Source of the DNA: Ensifer adhaerens
GTDB taxonomy: Bacteria; Pseudomonadota; Alphaproteobacteria; Rhizobiales; Rhizobiaceae
Reading direction: 5' to 3'
DNA: 64,000 nucleotides
NCBI RefSeq assembly: GCF_002940685.1
Contig: NZ_PNFP01000010.1
Coordinates: 1 to 64,000, forward strand
This document shows positions 9,066 through 18,854 of the stretch, in pieces. The notes under the pieces are model-generated. The model saw only the letters and a list, made by a program, of their open reading frames with translations. It did no database searches and was not told where the DNA came from. The first letter of the stretch is position 1. Each line of letters starts with the position of its first letter. The translations under genes were made by a program, and so were the position numbers.

Positions 9066-10134
9066 GTGCTGCCTCGTCGTTCTCCGGCACAGGCTGGCGC
9101 CTGCCGAGCTCGGCATCGACGAGCGGCTTCACCCGGGTGCCCAGGAGTTCGATCGAGCGCAGGAAGTCCCGGTGCGGCATTTGCCCGACATCCGTCTGGA
9201 AGAACTGGCGTTGGTGGCCGATGCTCTTGTGAAGCGTCACGATCCGCTCGGCGATCTCCTCGGGATGGCCCACAAAGAGCGCACCCGCGCCGCTCGCCTC
9301 CGTGTCGTAGTGGAACCGCGGCGGCGGCGCAAATCCGCGAATCCGACCGATCTGCTCCATGACCGCGTGCCAGTGCGTCCAGAAGAAATCCTTGGCCTGC
9401 CTGGCGTCTTCCCCGACAAATCCGGGGCTCGCGACAGACACCTTGATCTTGTCCGGTCCATGTCCGGCCTGCTCGGCCGCACGTCTGTAGAGATCCGCCA
9501 AGGGTGAGAACCGGTGCGCCTGGCCACCGATGATCGCATAGGAAATCGGCAGGCCGAGCAGGCCGGCGCGAACCGACGAATGCGGATTGCCGCCCGTCGC
9601 AAGCCAGATCGGCAAGGTTCCCCTTTCGGGCCGCGGCACGACCAGCGCATCGTTCAGGGCCGGCCGGAATTTTCCGGACCAGGTGACGGTCTCGTTCTCA
9701 TTGATCTGCAGAAGCAGATCGAGCTTCTCGGCGTAGAGTTCGTCATAGTCATTGAGGCTCTGGCCGAACAGCGGAAAGGATTCCGTTGACGAACCGCGGC
9801 CCGCCGTGATCTCGGCGCGCCCATTCGAAACGGCATCGAGGGTTGCGAATTGCTGATAGACCCGCACCGGGTCGTCGGTGCTGAGCACGGTCACGGCGCT
9901 GCCGAGCTTGATGGTCGAGGTGGACGCGGCCGCGGCGCCCAGAATGACCGTGGCGGCGGACGCCGGCATTTCGCGCGTATGATGTTCGCCGATCCCGAAA
10001 TAGTCGAGGCCGACCTGGTCTGCGAGCTGGATGGCCTCGAGCAGGTTGCGCGTCGCTTGCGCGGTCGAACCGAGTTCGCCGGTCGCGGTATCGCGCTGTA
10101 CGTCGCCGAAGCTGTAGATCCCTAGTTCCATCAT
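9058..10134 (-). CDS. LLM-class flavin-dependent oxidoreductase (luciferase-like monooxygenase)
   Basis: A 358-residue TIM-barrel flavoenzyme. It starts MMELGIYSFGD and carries the family stretch YFGIGEHHTREMPASAATVI followed by GSAVTVLSTDDPVRVYQQFA. Members oxidise small organic substrates with FMNH2 and O2. The start at 10134 has AGGAGAAG directly before it. It overlaps the downstream NADP-reductase gene and probably forms a two-gene unit with it. The substrate is unknown. Confidence 0.88.
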   Translation of the reverse strand: MMELGIYSFGDVQRDTATGELGSTAQATRNLLEAIQLADQVGLDYFGIGEHHTREMPASAATVILGAAAASTSTIKLGSAVTVLSTDDPVRVYQQFATLDAVSNGRAEITAGRGSSTESFPLFGQSLNDYDELYAEKLDLLLQINENETVTWSGKFRPALNDALVVPRPERGTLPIWLATGGNPHSSVRAGLLGLPISYAIIGGQAHRFSPLADLYRRAAEQAGHGPDKIKVSVASPGFVGEDARQAKDFFWTHWHAVMEQIGRIRGFAPPPRFHYDTEASGAGALFVGHPEEIAERIVTLHKSIGHQRQFFQTDVGQMPHRDFLRSIELLGTRVKPLVDAELGRRQPVPENDEAAHA

Positions 10135-10222
10135 CTTCTCCTGATGTTCACAGTCGCCCTCTCCATTCGACGACGCGTCGGCGCCGGGGCAAAGTGCCCC
10201 GACGCCATCGGTCACGGCGGTG

Positions 10223-10900
10223 TTAGCCGCGCTGGGAGTCCAGCTGTTCGTGGTCCTTCTCGACCTGCTGGGCCTTGAGGTAGCTTTCGATCAGCAGCTG
10301 GTATTCCGGGAAGATCTTGGTGTAGATCTCGGCCCACTGCTGGGCGTCGTCGCGATGCCAGGTGCGCTGCAGTTCGGAGGCAACCGCTGCCGTATCCATC
10401 GGCACGACGCCGGCCTGGACGACGCGGGCAAGGGTGATCTCCTCAGCCATCTTCGAATAGGTGCCCGAGGCATCGACGACGGCAAAGACCTTGTAGCCGT
10501 CATAGACGGCGCTGATCGCCGGGAAGGCCATGCAGACGCTGGTGATCGTACCGGCGATGATCAGGGTCTTGCGGCCGGTTTCCTTGACGGCGGCGACGAA
10601 GTCCGGATTGTCCCAGGCGTTGATCTCGCCGCGGCGGGCGATGTATTTGGCATGCGGCGCATTGGCGTGGATTTCCGGGATCAGCGGGCCGTTCGGGCCC
10701 TGCGGCACGGAGGCGGTGGTGATGACCGGCATCTTCGTCAGCGTCGCCATGCTGGCAAGGGCTGCCGCATGGGCGCGCAGCTTCGGCATCGGCATGTCGT
10801 TGACGGTCTGGAACAGGCCGCTCTGGTGGTCGATCAAAAGCATCACCGCATCATCGGGATCGATAACCGGGCGCTGTCCATTGAAGTTTGCAGGGGTCAT
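10223..10900 (-). CDS. Isochorismatase-family hydrolase, YcaC-like
   Basis: A 225-residue cysteine hydrolase of the isochorismatase superfamily. The catalytic Asp is in VMLLIDHQSG near the N-terminus and the nucleophilic Cys in GTITSVCMAFPA. The stretch RRGEINAWDNPDF is characteristic of YcaC homologues, which are octameric hydrolases of uncertain substrate. The start at 10900 has AAAGGAAA upstream. It is upstream of, and probably cotranscribed with, the monooxygenase pair (88-bp gap). About 300 bp separate it from the AraC gene; no further gene is visible there. Confidence 0.86.
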   Translation of the reverse strand: MTPANFNGQRPVIDPDDAVMLLIDHQSGLFQTVNDMPMPKLRAHAAALASMATLTKMPVITTASVPQGPNGPLIPEIHANAPHAKYIARRGEINAWDNPDFVAAVKETGRKTLIIAGTITSVCMAFPAISAVYDGYKVFAVVDASGTYSKMAEEITLARVVQAGVVPMDTAAVASELQRTWHRDDAQQWAEIYTKIFPEYQLLIESYLKAQQVEKDHEQLDSQRG

Positions 10901-11196
10901 GTCGGTTTCCTTTCTCTTCATTGCTCGGACCGTTTCTGATTGAGCGGCCTTCGATGACTAAGAGAATAGGGATGGTACAAATTGGCGGTAGACGCCTGGA
11001 TTGAGCTTCTATGTCTCAATTATAGGACAAATCGGTCGGCTTGATCGCACCCGCGTGAGGGTGCTGCGACGAGGGGCGTCTACCGCAGACGTGTTTGATT
11101 GGCCCGATGCAAGGGGCGAACATGTCGAAACGGGGCTGCTTGTCCGCGGTGGCGCATGGAGTTGATCCGCGCCGGGCTTAAGGCCGCGACGCTTTC

Positions 11197-12045
11197 CTAT
11201 TGGACCGGGGGAACGGCCCACCGGCCGTCGCTGGCCAGTTCTCCTTGCGAGATGGTCCGCGTGAACCAGTTCAGCGGTGGCAGGTCGGCCCATACGACTT
11301 CACCGCCTGACCTCGCGTCCGTCTCGGCCGCCGATCTGCCGCCGGCGCGGCGCATCATCGTCGAGAACGCGCTTGGGGTATAACCGAGATCGGAGGCAAC
11401 GACCTTTGCCGGTGTGCCCTGATCGAGTTGGGCCCTCGCATAGGAAACCCGGACGCGGTCCATCCATTCGCGGTAGGACATGCCGATCTCGCGTTTGAAG
11501 AGCCGGGAGAATGTGCGGACGGTAATACCGAGTTCATCCGCGAAATAGGTAACCGGGCAATCGATCAGCAGGTTGCCCACCGCCGCTTGGCAAAGGGCAC
11601 GCAGCTTCTCGTTTTTCGGCAGGGGAATGGGGGACACGTTGGTCCGGGCCGCAACGATCTCAGCCTTCAGGAGCGCCAGCATCAGGTCTTCGCGCTCGGT
11701 CTTGTCGCGGGCGGCGTCCAGTTGCAGAGCGCTCAGCAGCAAGGCCCGCAAGAGCGGCGAAACGTCCAGCACGCTGCATTCCAAGGCGTCGAGGCCGGCG
11801 CAGGTCCGCAGCATGAGCGAGGTGATGTTGGTGTCCGTCAGCATGCGGACTTCATGCACGCAGAGCGGCGGCAACCACAGTGCCCGATGCGGCGGGATCA
11901 CCCAGTTTCCCTGGTCCGTCGAGACGCTCAGAACGCCGGCCTGCGCGTAGAGAAGTTGCGGGAACGGATGCACATGCGCCTCGATCACCAGCCCGCGCCT
12001 GAAGTTGCGAACCAGGGGCAAGAACGAGAGATCGCCGCTGTCCAT
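11197..12045 (-). CDS. AraC family transcriptional regulator
   Basis: A 282-residue protein. The N-terminal cupin-like sensing domain includes EAHVHPFPQLLYAQAGVL and IPPHRALWLPPLCVHEVRM. The C-terminal double HTH spans residues ~165-255 (YFADELGITVRTFSRLFKRE, then VASDLGYTPSAFSTMMRR). It resembles the NimR/YdhB group of AraC regulators. It sits head-on to the hydrolase/monooxygenase genes and divergent from the exported amidohydrolases, so either could be its target. Confidence 0.88.
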   Translation of the reverse strand: MDSGDLSFLPLVRNFRRGLVIEAHVHPFPQLLYAQAGVLSVSTDQGNWVIPPHRALWLPPLCVHEVRMLTDTNITSLMLRTCAGLDALECSVLDVSPLLRALLLSALQLDAARDKTEREDLMLALLKAEIVAARTNVSPIPLPKNEKLRALCQAAVGNLLIDCPVTYFADELGITVRTFSRLFKREIGMSYREWMDRVRVSYARAQLDQGTPAKVVASDLGYTPSAFSTMMRRAGGRSAAETDARSGGEVVWADLPPLNWFTRTISQGELASDGRWAVPPVQ

Positions 12046-12245
12046 GAAGCCTGTCCTAAACGCAAAATCGAATGTCCGGTTTGCAACATGCTATTTGCTC
12101 GCGTGGCGGTCAACATCAATTACTTTGTCTTTTCAAGGGGCTGAGCTCTCCATGGCTCGCTCATGGAGGAGGGAAGGGACCCGTCGCAACGCCCGGCAAG
12201 GGCGTGCGGCAGATCCATGTGGCTCCGTATCTTGAGGAGGAAGAA

Positions 12246-13760
12246 ATGGAAGTGACCCGCAAGGACATGCTCCGGATGGGAGCGACCGGTCTATTGGCCG
12301 CAGCGCTTGCCGGCGGACGTCAGGCGAACGCCTCGAGCCAGAAGCAGAGCGCACATGCCGCGCCGAAGTCCGTCCGCCCCGTGCTTATTCGCGATGCCGA
12401 CATCCTCACCATGGACGAGAAGCTTGGCGAACTGTCGTCGTTCGACGTGCTGATCGAAGGCGAGAAGATTGTGGCCATCGGCAAGGGCATGCGCGTGGCC
12501 GATGCCGAGGTCGTCGACGCAACCGGCAAGATCCTGATGCCCGGCATGAATGACGGCCATCGGCACGTCTGGCAGATCATGCATGCGGGCTCGATGGTGA
12601 AAACCGAGGCGGCGCGCTACGAGCGTTACCAGACGTGGAAGGAGCGCACCGTCGTCTGCATGACGCCGGAAGACTTTCATCTGGCAGGTTACGTCGGTGG
12701 GCTGCTGGCGATCGATTCCGGCGTTACCAATCTCGTCGACTATGCGCACGGCCAGCACAACCGCGAAAAGGCCTTTGCCGGTGCCCGAGGACTGATCGAA
12801 TCCGGCGTCGCCGGGGTCTTCTGCTACCAGATCGCCCATAGTCCCACCTATGGGCCCGGAGATACGATCCCGCTCGCCCAGGCGTCGGCCGAACGCCTGG
12901 CACCGCCGACGGAAGAGCACTATGAGACCGCGCAGCTTCTGCGTGACGAGCTGTTTTCTTCAGCCGATAGCCGCCTGCGTTTCGGCCTTGCCTCCAGCAA
13001 CGGTCTTGCCCGGCATTCGATGCGCCAGGCGAAAATCGAGTTCGATCGCGCCCGGACATTGGAGCCCTTCCTTTTCGCCCTTCATATCCATCGACCCAAT
13101 CCGATGCCGCCCGAAGGGATCTACCGCCATATCTCCGATCTTCACAAGGCGGGACTGCTGGGGCCGGACATCCATGTTTCCCACGGTGTTCAGATGACCG
13201 ACGAGGAGTTGGTCATGCTGCGCGACACCGGCGGCATGCTTTGCGCCACGGCGATGGGAGAGTTTCCTTACGTCGCCGCCTCGATCCATGGAAAGGCCCG
13301 CAAGATGGGCCTTCCGGCAGGCATCGGTATCGACGTGAACATGGCGCTCACGCAGGACTATTTCGAGCATGTGCGGGCAGGTCTCTGGGCGCATTATCGC
13401 TCGGCCGAATACGCTGCGATCGCCCGGGAATACGAAACGGCGGATTCACTCGATTTCGCGACGCGCTGGGGCGCCAAAGCCATGCGCATGGGCGATGAAA
13501 CCGGCAGTGTCTCCGTCGGCAAATATGCCGATCTGGTGCTTCTCGACACCAAGCGCTACGGGCTTGCCTCTCGCGGGACGCTTGCCGACCGCGTCGTCAC
13601 CTTTGCAAACCGTTCGGACGTCGACAGTGTCTGGGTTCGTGGGGTTCTGCGCAAATCCGGGGGCAAGATGCTGGGCGTCGACTGGGCTTCGCTCAAGGCC
13701 AAGATGGCGGCCGCGCAGGAGCGCATTCTGCGGGACGCGGCGAGCATTCGCTTCACCTGA
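12246..13760 (+). CDS. Exported amidohydrolase, ATZ/TRZ-like metal-dependent hydrolase
   Basis: A 504-residue protein. The N-terminus (TRKDMLRMGATGLLAAALAGG) looks like a Tat signal with RK in place of RR. The catalytic barrel follows: metal ligands DGHRHVW near residue 100, LHIHRPN, HVSHGVQ and the Asp of GIGIDVNMALT. The C-terminal composite domain is VGKYADLVLLD. Amidohydrolases of this group deaminate or dechlorinate ring compounds or hydrolyse cyclic amides in the cytoplasm; periplasmic export is unusual. The ATG follows GAGGAGGAAGAA. Its paralogue lies 94 bp downstream. Confidence 0.85.
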   Translation: MEVTRKDMLRMGATGLLAAALAGGRQANASSQKQSAHAAPKSVRPVLIRDADILTMDEKLGELSSFDVLIEGEKIVAIGKGMRVADAEVVDATGKILMPGMNDGHRHVWQIMHAGSMVKTEAARYERYQTWKERTVVCMTPEDFHLAGYVGGLLAIDSGVTNLVDYAHGQHNREKAFAGARGLIESGVAGVFCYQIAHSPTYGPGDTIPLAQASAERLAPPTEEHYETAQLLRDELFSSADSRLRFGLASSNGLARHSMRQAKIEFDRARTLEPFLFALHIHRPNPMPPEGIYRHISDLHKAGLLGPDIHVSHGVQMTDEELVMLRDTGGMLCATAMGEFPYVAASIHGKARKMGLPAGIGIDVNMALTQDYFEHVRAGLWAHYRSAEYAAIAREYETADSLDFATRWGAKAMRMGDETGSVSVGKYADLVLLDTKRYGLASRGTLADRVVTFANRSDVDSVWVRGVLRKSGGKMLGVDWASLKAKMAAAQERILRDAASIRFT

Positions 13761-13854
13761 GACGACCACGCCTCTCCTCATCATCAATGAAAACCGCCCA
13801 TTCGGGCAGCCATCCGCGCTGGATCCACCGATCGCGTGGCAGGGAGAACTTGCG

Positions 13855-15363
13855 ATGAAGCTTACCAGGAAAGACTTCTTGAAACTCACGGCTGCAAGCG
13901 GTCTCGCAGCCGGACTTGGCGTGCCCGCGGCCCGTGCGCAGGCAAGCGGAACCGTTCCGGCGGCGGCCCGCAGCACAAGCGCCACGCTCATTCGTGGCGC
14001 CGATATCCTCTCCATGGATCCGAAGATTGGCGAGGTTTACGAGAGCGACGTGCTGATCAAGGACGGCCGCATCGAGGCGATCGCCAAAGCCATCAACGCC
14101 GACGACGTCGAGGTTGTCGAAGCCAAGGGAATGATCCTTATGCCCGGCATGGTCGACGGCCATCGCCACGTCTGGCAGAACGCCGAAGCCGGCCAGATCG
14201 TCAAGGGCTCGAAGCTCTACCGGCACTACGATCGCGAGAACAACCTGAAATACGGCCTCTGCTTCACGCCGGAGGACATGTATTTCTCCAGCTACTTCGG
14301 AGGGCTCGTGTGCCTGGATTCGGGCGTCACCACGGTTCTCGATCACATGCATGCGACCAACGGCAACGAGATCGAGGATGCCGCCGCACGGGGTCTCAGA
14401 GACTCCGGCGTCGGCGGCTATTTCTGCTATCAGATGCGTCAGTCGCCGCGCTATGGACCGGGCGACACCTATCCGCTGGCCCAGGCGAGGGCCGATCGCG
14501 ACGGCCCGCCGGACGAACGACACTACGAGCAGGCGGCGCGGCTTCGGGACCGGTACTTCTCGGATACGAACGGCGCCTTGCGTTTCGGTATCGGCCTCAC
14601 GGGATCGGTCGGCACGCAGTCGGTCGAACAGGCCGCCAAGGAGTTCAGGCGTTGCCGGGAACTCGGTGCTGCGATCCTGACGCAACACATGAACCAGTCG
14701 TTTCCGGAGCCTGCCCCGCCGGTCCTGCGTGGCATCAGGGACCTTCATGAGGCGGGCCTGCTCGGTCCGGACTACCACATTTCCCACGGCAACGACGTGA
14801 CCGACGAGGAACTCGCCTTCATGAAGGCGGCCGGCTCCAAGGTCTGCGCGACGACGCTCGGCGAATTCACCTACGGCACCCCCTCGCTGCACGGCCGTGC
14901 ACGGGCGATGGACGTGGATGCCGGGATTGGTCTCGACGCCGCCATTGCCATGCTGCACGACTATTTCGAGCACATGCGCTCAGCCTTCTGGATCCTCTAC
15001 AAATCCGAAGACGGAGCGCGTCTGGCAAATGCCTACACATCGACCGATGTGATCGACTTCGCGACGCTCGGTGGCGCCAAGGCACTCGGCCTCGGGGATG
15101 TCACCGGCTCCGTCACCCTCGGCAAGCGGGCTGACCTGGTGCTGCTGCGCACCGACCGCATGGGTTTTGCCAATCTCGGGAGCCTTGCCGATCGCGTGCT
15201 GAATTTTGCGGCGATGGAGGACATCGACAGCGTATGGGTGAGCGGCCGGCGCGTGAAACGCAACGGCGCGATGGTCGACGTCGACTGGGCTCACGCCCGG
15301 CGACGCACGGTGGACATTCAGGAACGCGTCTTCGCCCTCGCCGAGACCATCAATCTCACGTGA
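13855..15363 (+). CDS. Exported amidohydrolase, paralogue of the preceding gene
   Basis: A 502-residue protein with the same architecture as its neighbour: a Tat-like leader (TRKDFLKLTAASGLAAGL) with RK instead of RR, HxH in DGHRHVWQ, HISHGND, and the Asp in GIGLDAAIAM. The His-x-His strand of the neighbour (LHIHRP) reads LTQHMNQ here, so metal or substrate contacts may differ. The pair arose by tandem duplication and probably handles related substrates in the periplasm. A strong terminator-like hairpin lies downstream. Confidence 0.85.
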   Translation: MKLTRKDFLKLTAASGLAAGLGVPAARAQASGTVPAAARSTSATLIRGADILSMDPKIGEVYESDVLIKDGRIEAIAKAINADDVEVVEAKGMILMPGMVDGHRHVWQNAEAGQIVKGSKLYRHYDRENNLKYGLCFTPEDMYFSSYFGGLVCLDSGVTTVLDHMHATNGNEIEDAAARGLRDSGVGGYFCYQMRQSPRYGPGDTYPLAQARADRDGPPDERHYEQAARLRDRYFSDTNGALRFGIGLTGSVGTQSVEQAAKEFRRCRELGAAILTQHMNQSFPEPAPPVLRGIRDLHEAGLLGPDYHISHGNDVTDEELAFMKAAGSKVCATTLGEFTYGTPSLHGRARAMDVDAGIGLDAAIAMLHDYFEHMRSAFWILYKSEDGARLANAYTSTDVIDFATLGGAKALGLGDVTGSVTLGKRADLVLLRTDRMGFANLGSLADRVLNFAAMEDIDSVWVSGRRVKRNGAMVDVDWAHARRRTVDIQERVFALAETINLT

Positions 15364-15447
15364 GTTCGGTCGACGGCTTGGATGTCGCCATGGAGCCTGA
15401 CGCCTCCGACCGCCGGAACGAGCGGTGGTGATGATGAAGTCGAGGAT

Positions 15448-15479
15448 CCTGACGGTCGGTGCACAAGCCGACCGTCAGG
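15448..15479. terminator. Bidirectional terminator-like stem-loop between amidohydrolase and LysE genes
   Basis: CCTGACGGTCGG (15448-15459) pairs perfectly with CCGACCGTCAGG (15468-15479) around an eight-base loop. It lies between convergent genes and overlaps the LysE stop codon. No long T-run follows. Confidence 0.65.
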
Positions 15480-16113
15480 CGATCGTTCGCGCGCTGTCGG
15501 ACATCAGCTTGATCCCGAGCGCGCCCACCACGGCGCCGGCGGCGCGGTCAATCCAGGTCTTGGAACGCAGATAGACGACCCGCGGGGCCTGCGCGGAAAA
15601 GCCGAGGGCGACGATTGCGTACCACAGGAACTCGTTGATGAAGAGCAGTGGCGGAAGGGCGAGCAGCATCCAGGTGGGTGTCGGAGACGGCAGCAGCGCG
15701 GCAAACATCGAAGCGTAGAAGATCGCCGTCTTCGGGTTGGAGATTTGAACGAAGAGGCCCCGCAGCAGAGATTTCCAGAGCGTGCCCGGCTGGTCGGCGG
15801 GCGTTTCGGCAATGGTTATCTTCTGCGGTGCGGCCCGCCAGATGCCGATGCCGATCCAGACCAGGTAGGCGCCGCCGGCAAGCCTCAAGAGAATGTTGAG
15901 CCACTCGACCTGAAGAAGGATCGCCGTCAGGCCGGCGACCGCAATGCAGGCGAACAGGAAGCCGCCAAGGCCCATGCCGACCGCTGCCATCAAGCCGTCG
16001 GCGCGCGACCGGGCGATCGCGATACGCGACACGACGATGAAGCTCGGGCCGGGACTCATGGCGCCAAGCAGGAAGACGCCCAGGATGGAGGCAAGAATTG
16101 CGAGTTCATGCAT
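15475..16113 (-). CDS. LysE/RhtB family amino-acid exporter
   Basis: A 212-residue inner-membrane protein with about six hydrophobic helices. The N-terminal family signature is FLLGAMSPGPSFIVVSRIAI, followed by the SNPKTAIFYASMF motif near residue 125. Members export amino acids or homoserine lactone-like compounds by proton exchange. It is a single gene convergent with the amidohydrolases. The substrate cannot be read from the sequence. Confidence 0.9.
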   Translation of the reverse strand: MHELAILASILGVFLLGAMSPGPSFIVVSRIAIARSRADGLMAAVGMGLGGFLFACIAVAGLTAILLQVEWLNILLRLAGGAYLVWIGIGIWRAAPQKITIAETPADQPGTLWKSLLRGLFVQISNPKTAIFYASMFAALLPSPTPTWMLLALPPLLFINEFLWYAIVALGFSAQAPRVVYLRSKTWIDRAAGAVVGALGIKLMSDSARTIA

Positions 16114-16239
16114 ATCGCTATCCTCTCGTTAGAAAGCCGCCGCCGCCAGCGCGGGGCGATTATGAAACGCGTCGCATCATTCCTCAATCGGACGCGTGTC
16201 GCTCCTCCGGGCTCCACTGCGCAATCGGGAAGAGGCCCC

Positions 16240-17448
16240 TCAATGGTGGACCTCCTCGATCTTCGGGAGAAACCAGGCGAGAAGTCCCGCAAGCGGCAGG
16301 AAGGAGCAGACGTAATAGACCGTTTCGACACCGTAGCTGTCGGCCAGTATTCCGAGGAGCGCCGCAGCAATGCCGCCCAAACCGAAGTTCAGGCCGTAGA
16401 ACAGCCCGCCGATAAGCCCGATGCGATGCGGCAGCAACTCGATGGCGTAGATCAGGATCGACGCGAAAGCGCTCGCCATGATCAGGTTGATCATCACCGT
16501 CAGCACGCCGGTCCAGAACAGGTCGACATGGGGCAGCATCAGCGTCAGGGGCAGCGGCCCCAGGACCGAAATCCAGATGATCCGGTAGCGACCGATGCGA
16601 TCGCCGATAATGCCGCCGATCAGTGCGCCCGCGGCCGAGGCCAGCAGGAAGATGAACAGCATCATCTGTGCCGAAGGGATGGAAAGGCCGAACCTCTCCA
16701 TGAGGTAGAAGGTATAGAAGGAGCGGAAACTCTCGCCATAGGCGTTCTTGGTGAACATCAGCAGCGTCAGGACCACCAGGGCCGCGCCGATCGTCGCCGG
16801 TGCATGCCGGATGCCGCCGCCCGCCTTCTTGCCCTCCGCCCGCAACGCCATGAATGCGGCGCTGATTTCGCGCTGCTTGCCGCCGATCCAGGCGAGAAGC
16901 ACCATGGCCAGCAACGCCAGAGCGGCGAACCAGGCGAGGCTCGGCTGTCCCCAGGGAACGATGATCACAGCGGCAAAGACCGGGCCGAGCGCCCCGCCTG
17001 CCTGGCCGCCGACCTGAAACAGTCCCTGTGCCAAGCCCTGCCGTCCGCCGGCGGCATAGCGGGCCATGCGCGTGGCTTCGGGGTGGAAGATCGACGACCC
17101 GATGCCGATCAGCGCGACCGAGACGAGGATCATCGCATAGCTGTTGGCGAAGGCGAGGCTGACCAGCCCCGAGAGCGTGAACATCATCCCGACGACCGGG
17201 GAATAGGGTGCAGGATGTTTGTCCGTGACCATGCCGATCGCCGGCTGCAGCAGCGATCCGGCAATCTGGAAGGTCATGGTGATCATGCCGATCTGCACGA
17301 AATCCAGTGCATAGGCATCCTTCAGGATCGGATAGGCGGCCGGGATCAGCGACTGCATGAGGTCGTTGAGGAGGTGGGAGAGCCCCAGAACGACCAGGAC
17401 CGCAAGATGCGTCTTGGGCCGTGTCAAAGCAGGGATGGCGACTGTCAT
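16240..17448 (-). CDS. MFS transporter, fosmidomycin-resistance (Fsr) type
   Basis: A 402-residue protein with twelve hydrophobic segments. The opening LSHLLNDLMQSLIPAAYPIL and the later GIGSSIFHPEATRMAR are hallmarks of Fsr-like MFS proteins, together with GGIIGDRIGRYRII in the central loop. The ATG at 17448 was chosen because the conserved region begins there; a 30-codon extension upstream is open but looks non-coding. Efflux of an antibiotic-like or metabolic compound is likely. Confidence 0.86.
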   Translation of the reverse strand: MTVAIPALTRPKTHLAVLVVLGLSHLLNDLMQSLIPAAYPILKDAYALDFVQIGMITMTFQIAGSLLQPAIGMVTDKHPAPYSPVVGMMFTLSGLVSLAFANSYAMILVSVALIGIGSSIFHPEATRMARYAAGGRQGLAQGLFQVGGQAGGALGPVFAAVIIVPWGQPSLAWFAALALLAMVLLAWIGGKQREISAAFMALRAEGKKAGGGIRHAPATIGAALVVLTLLMFTKNAYGESFRSFYTFYLMERFGLSIPSAQMMLFIFLLASAAGALIGGIIGDRIGRYRIIWISVLGPLPLTLMLPHVDLFWTGVLTVMINLIMASAFASILIYAIELLPHRIGLIGGLFYGLNFGLGGIAAALLGILADSYGVETVYYVCSFLPLAGLLAWFLPKIEEVHH

Positions 17449-17693
17449 GGCTGATTTCTTGGCTCCAGGGGTGCCGGGAACGGCTTGCGGCGATGCCCGC
17501 GCGCCGGGGAGCTTATGCATCCTCCGATAGGCGGGCAACCACCGCTCGACGTTACGCGCGAAAAAATACGGCGGCGGAACGGGAGGTCAGGAGCGTTCGA
17601 ACAGGTTCTTGACCGGCCGTCGACCGCGGACAGCCCGGAGCGGCCCTGCCACCCCTGCTTTTGCCGATGCGGGCCTCGCGCCTGAAATGGCGT

Positions 17694-18854
17694 TCAGGAC
17701 TGTTTCGGCGCACGGGTCGCAAGGTCTGTGATCGCGAGGAAAAGTCCGACCGCCAGGAAGGCGCCGAGCACCAGCGCTGCTCCGGTCGCGCCCGTCCCGT
17801 CGAACTGCATCGCGGCAAGCGGCAGGACGAACAGGATCGTCAGGTTGTTGAGGCTCTCCGAAAGCGAAAGCACCTGGCCTTTTTCATCCCCGGCCCGGGT
17901 TGCGAGGATCGCGGTGCTCGTCGGTGCGGCGAGCCCCAACGCAAAGCCCCATGCCGTCAGGCAAGCCAGGTCTCCTGCCAACGACATCGGGCTGAGCATG
18001 AAGCCCCCGACCGCTGCGCAGAGGAGGAGCAGGGCGGCCAGGAGCGTGCGGTCGTCGCCTCCAAACAGCCGAATGGCTCGGCCGACGCCGAGGTTTCCGA
18101 GCAGAAGACCCATGCCGAACGCCGAGATGGAGACTCCGGTCGCCGCGATGCCGAGCTCGTGGCGTTGCCGCAAGACCTCGCCGGCAAGAAGGAACCCGGC
18201 CACGGCCGTTCCGTTCCAGAGGCCTTTCGCGACCAGGGGGCGGATCAGGATTCCTCGGCTGAGCCAGACAAAGCGCCGTGCCTTCGGTTCCAGGTGACGG
18301 CTCGCCTGCGGCGGGATCGCACGCTGGGCAATGGCAACGGTCAAGAGGCAGCCCACAGCTGTCACCAGGAAGGGCGCTCGCCAATCGAAGGCCTCCGTCA
18401 GGACGCCGGCGATGACCGGGCCCGAGACTATGCCTGATGTCATGCCGATCATCACCGCTCCCATCGCGGCGGATTGCCGGTGCGCGGGAATGACGTCCGC
18501 AACCAGGGCAAAGGCCGTCGGGATCAGGGCCGCCGACGCCAGGCCGCCAAAGACCCGCAGAGCAATGGCCGCACCGAAGCTTGGCGCGATCGTTAAGGCG
18601 AGCCCGTCGATTGAAAACAGGACGAGCGAGACGAGCAGAAGGCGACGCCGGTCCATGCGATCGGACAGGTAGCCGAAGATGGGTGCGGCGACGGCATAGG
18701 AAAGCGCGTAGCTGCTGACGAGCCATGAGGCCTGAGAGGGTGTCGTGTGAAAGGCAAAAGCCAACGGTGAAAGCATCGCCGAAAGCATGAACTCGGTCGC
18801 GCCAACGAAGAAAACCGCGAGCGCGAGGGTGGGCAGAATGAAGCGTGAGGGCAC
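17694..18854 (-). CDS. MFS transporter, DHA1 / AraJ-like exporter
   Basis: A 386-residue twelve-helix protein. The start FFVGATEFMLSAMLSPLA matches the DHA1 motif (G-x-x-E-F-x-x-x-x-x-L-P), and GYLSDRMDRRRLLL is the MFS loop 2-3 motif. It is a probable proton-driven exporter of drugs or sugars. It has no close regulator. The 245 bp between it and the next MFS gene (17449-17693) show no gene. Confidence 0.86.
   Translation of the reverse strand: MPSRFILPTLALAVFFVGATEFMLSAMLSPLAFAFHTTPSQASWLVSSYALSYAVAAPIFGYLSDRMDRRRLLLVSLVLFSIDGLALTIAPSFGAAIALRVFGGLASAALIPTAFALVADVIPAHRQSAAMGAVMIGMTSGIVSGPVIAGVLTEAFDWRAPFLVTAVGCLLTVAIAQRAIPPQASRHLEPKARRFVWLSRGILIRPLVAKGLWNGTAVAGFLLAGEVLRQRHELGIAATGVSISAFGMGLLLGNLGVGRAIRLFGGDDRTLLAALLLLCAAVGGFMLSPMSLAGDLACLTAWGFALGLAAPTSTAILATRAGDEKGQVLSLSESLNNLTILFVLPLAAMQFDGTGATGAALVLGAFLAVGLFLAITDLATRAPKQS

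Noticed and set aside
15382-17454. 690-codon plus-strand frame across LysE and MFS genes
   Set aside because: The low-complexity charged composition and overlap with two clear membrane-protein genes show it is a shadow.
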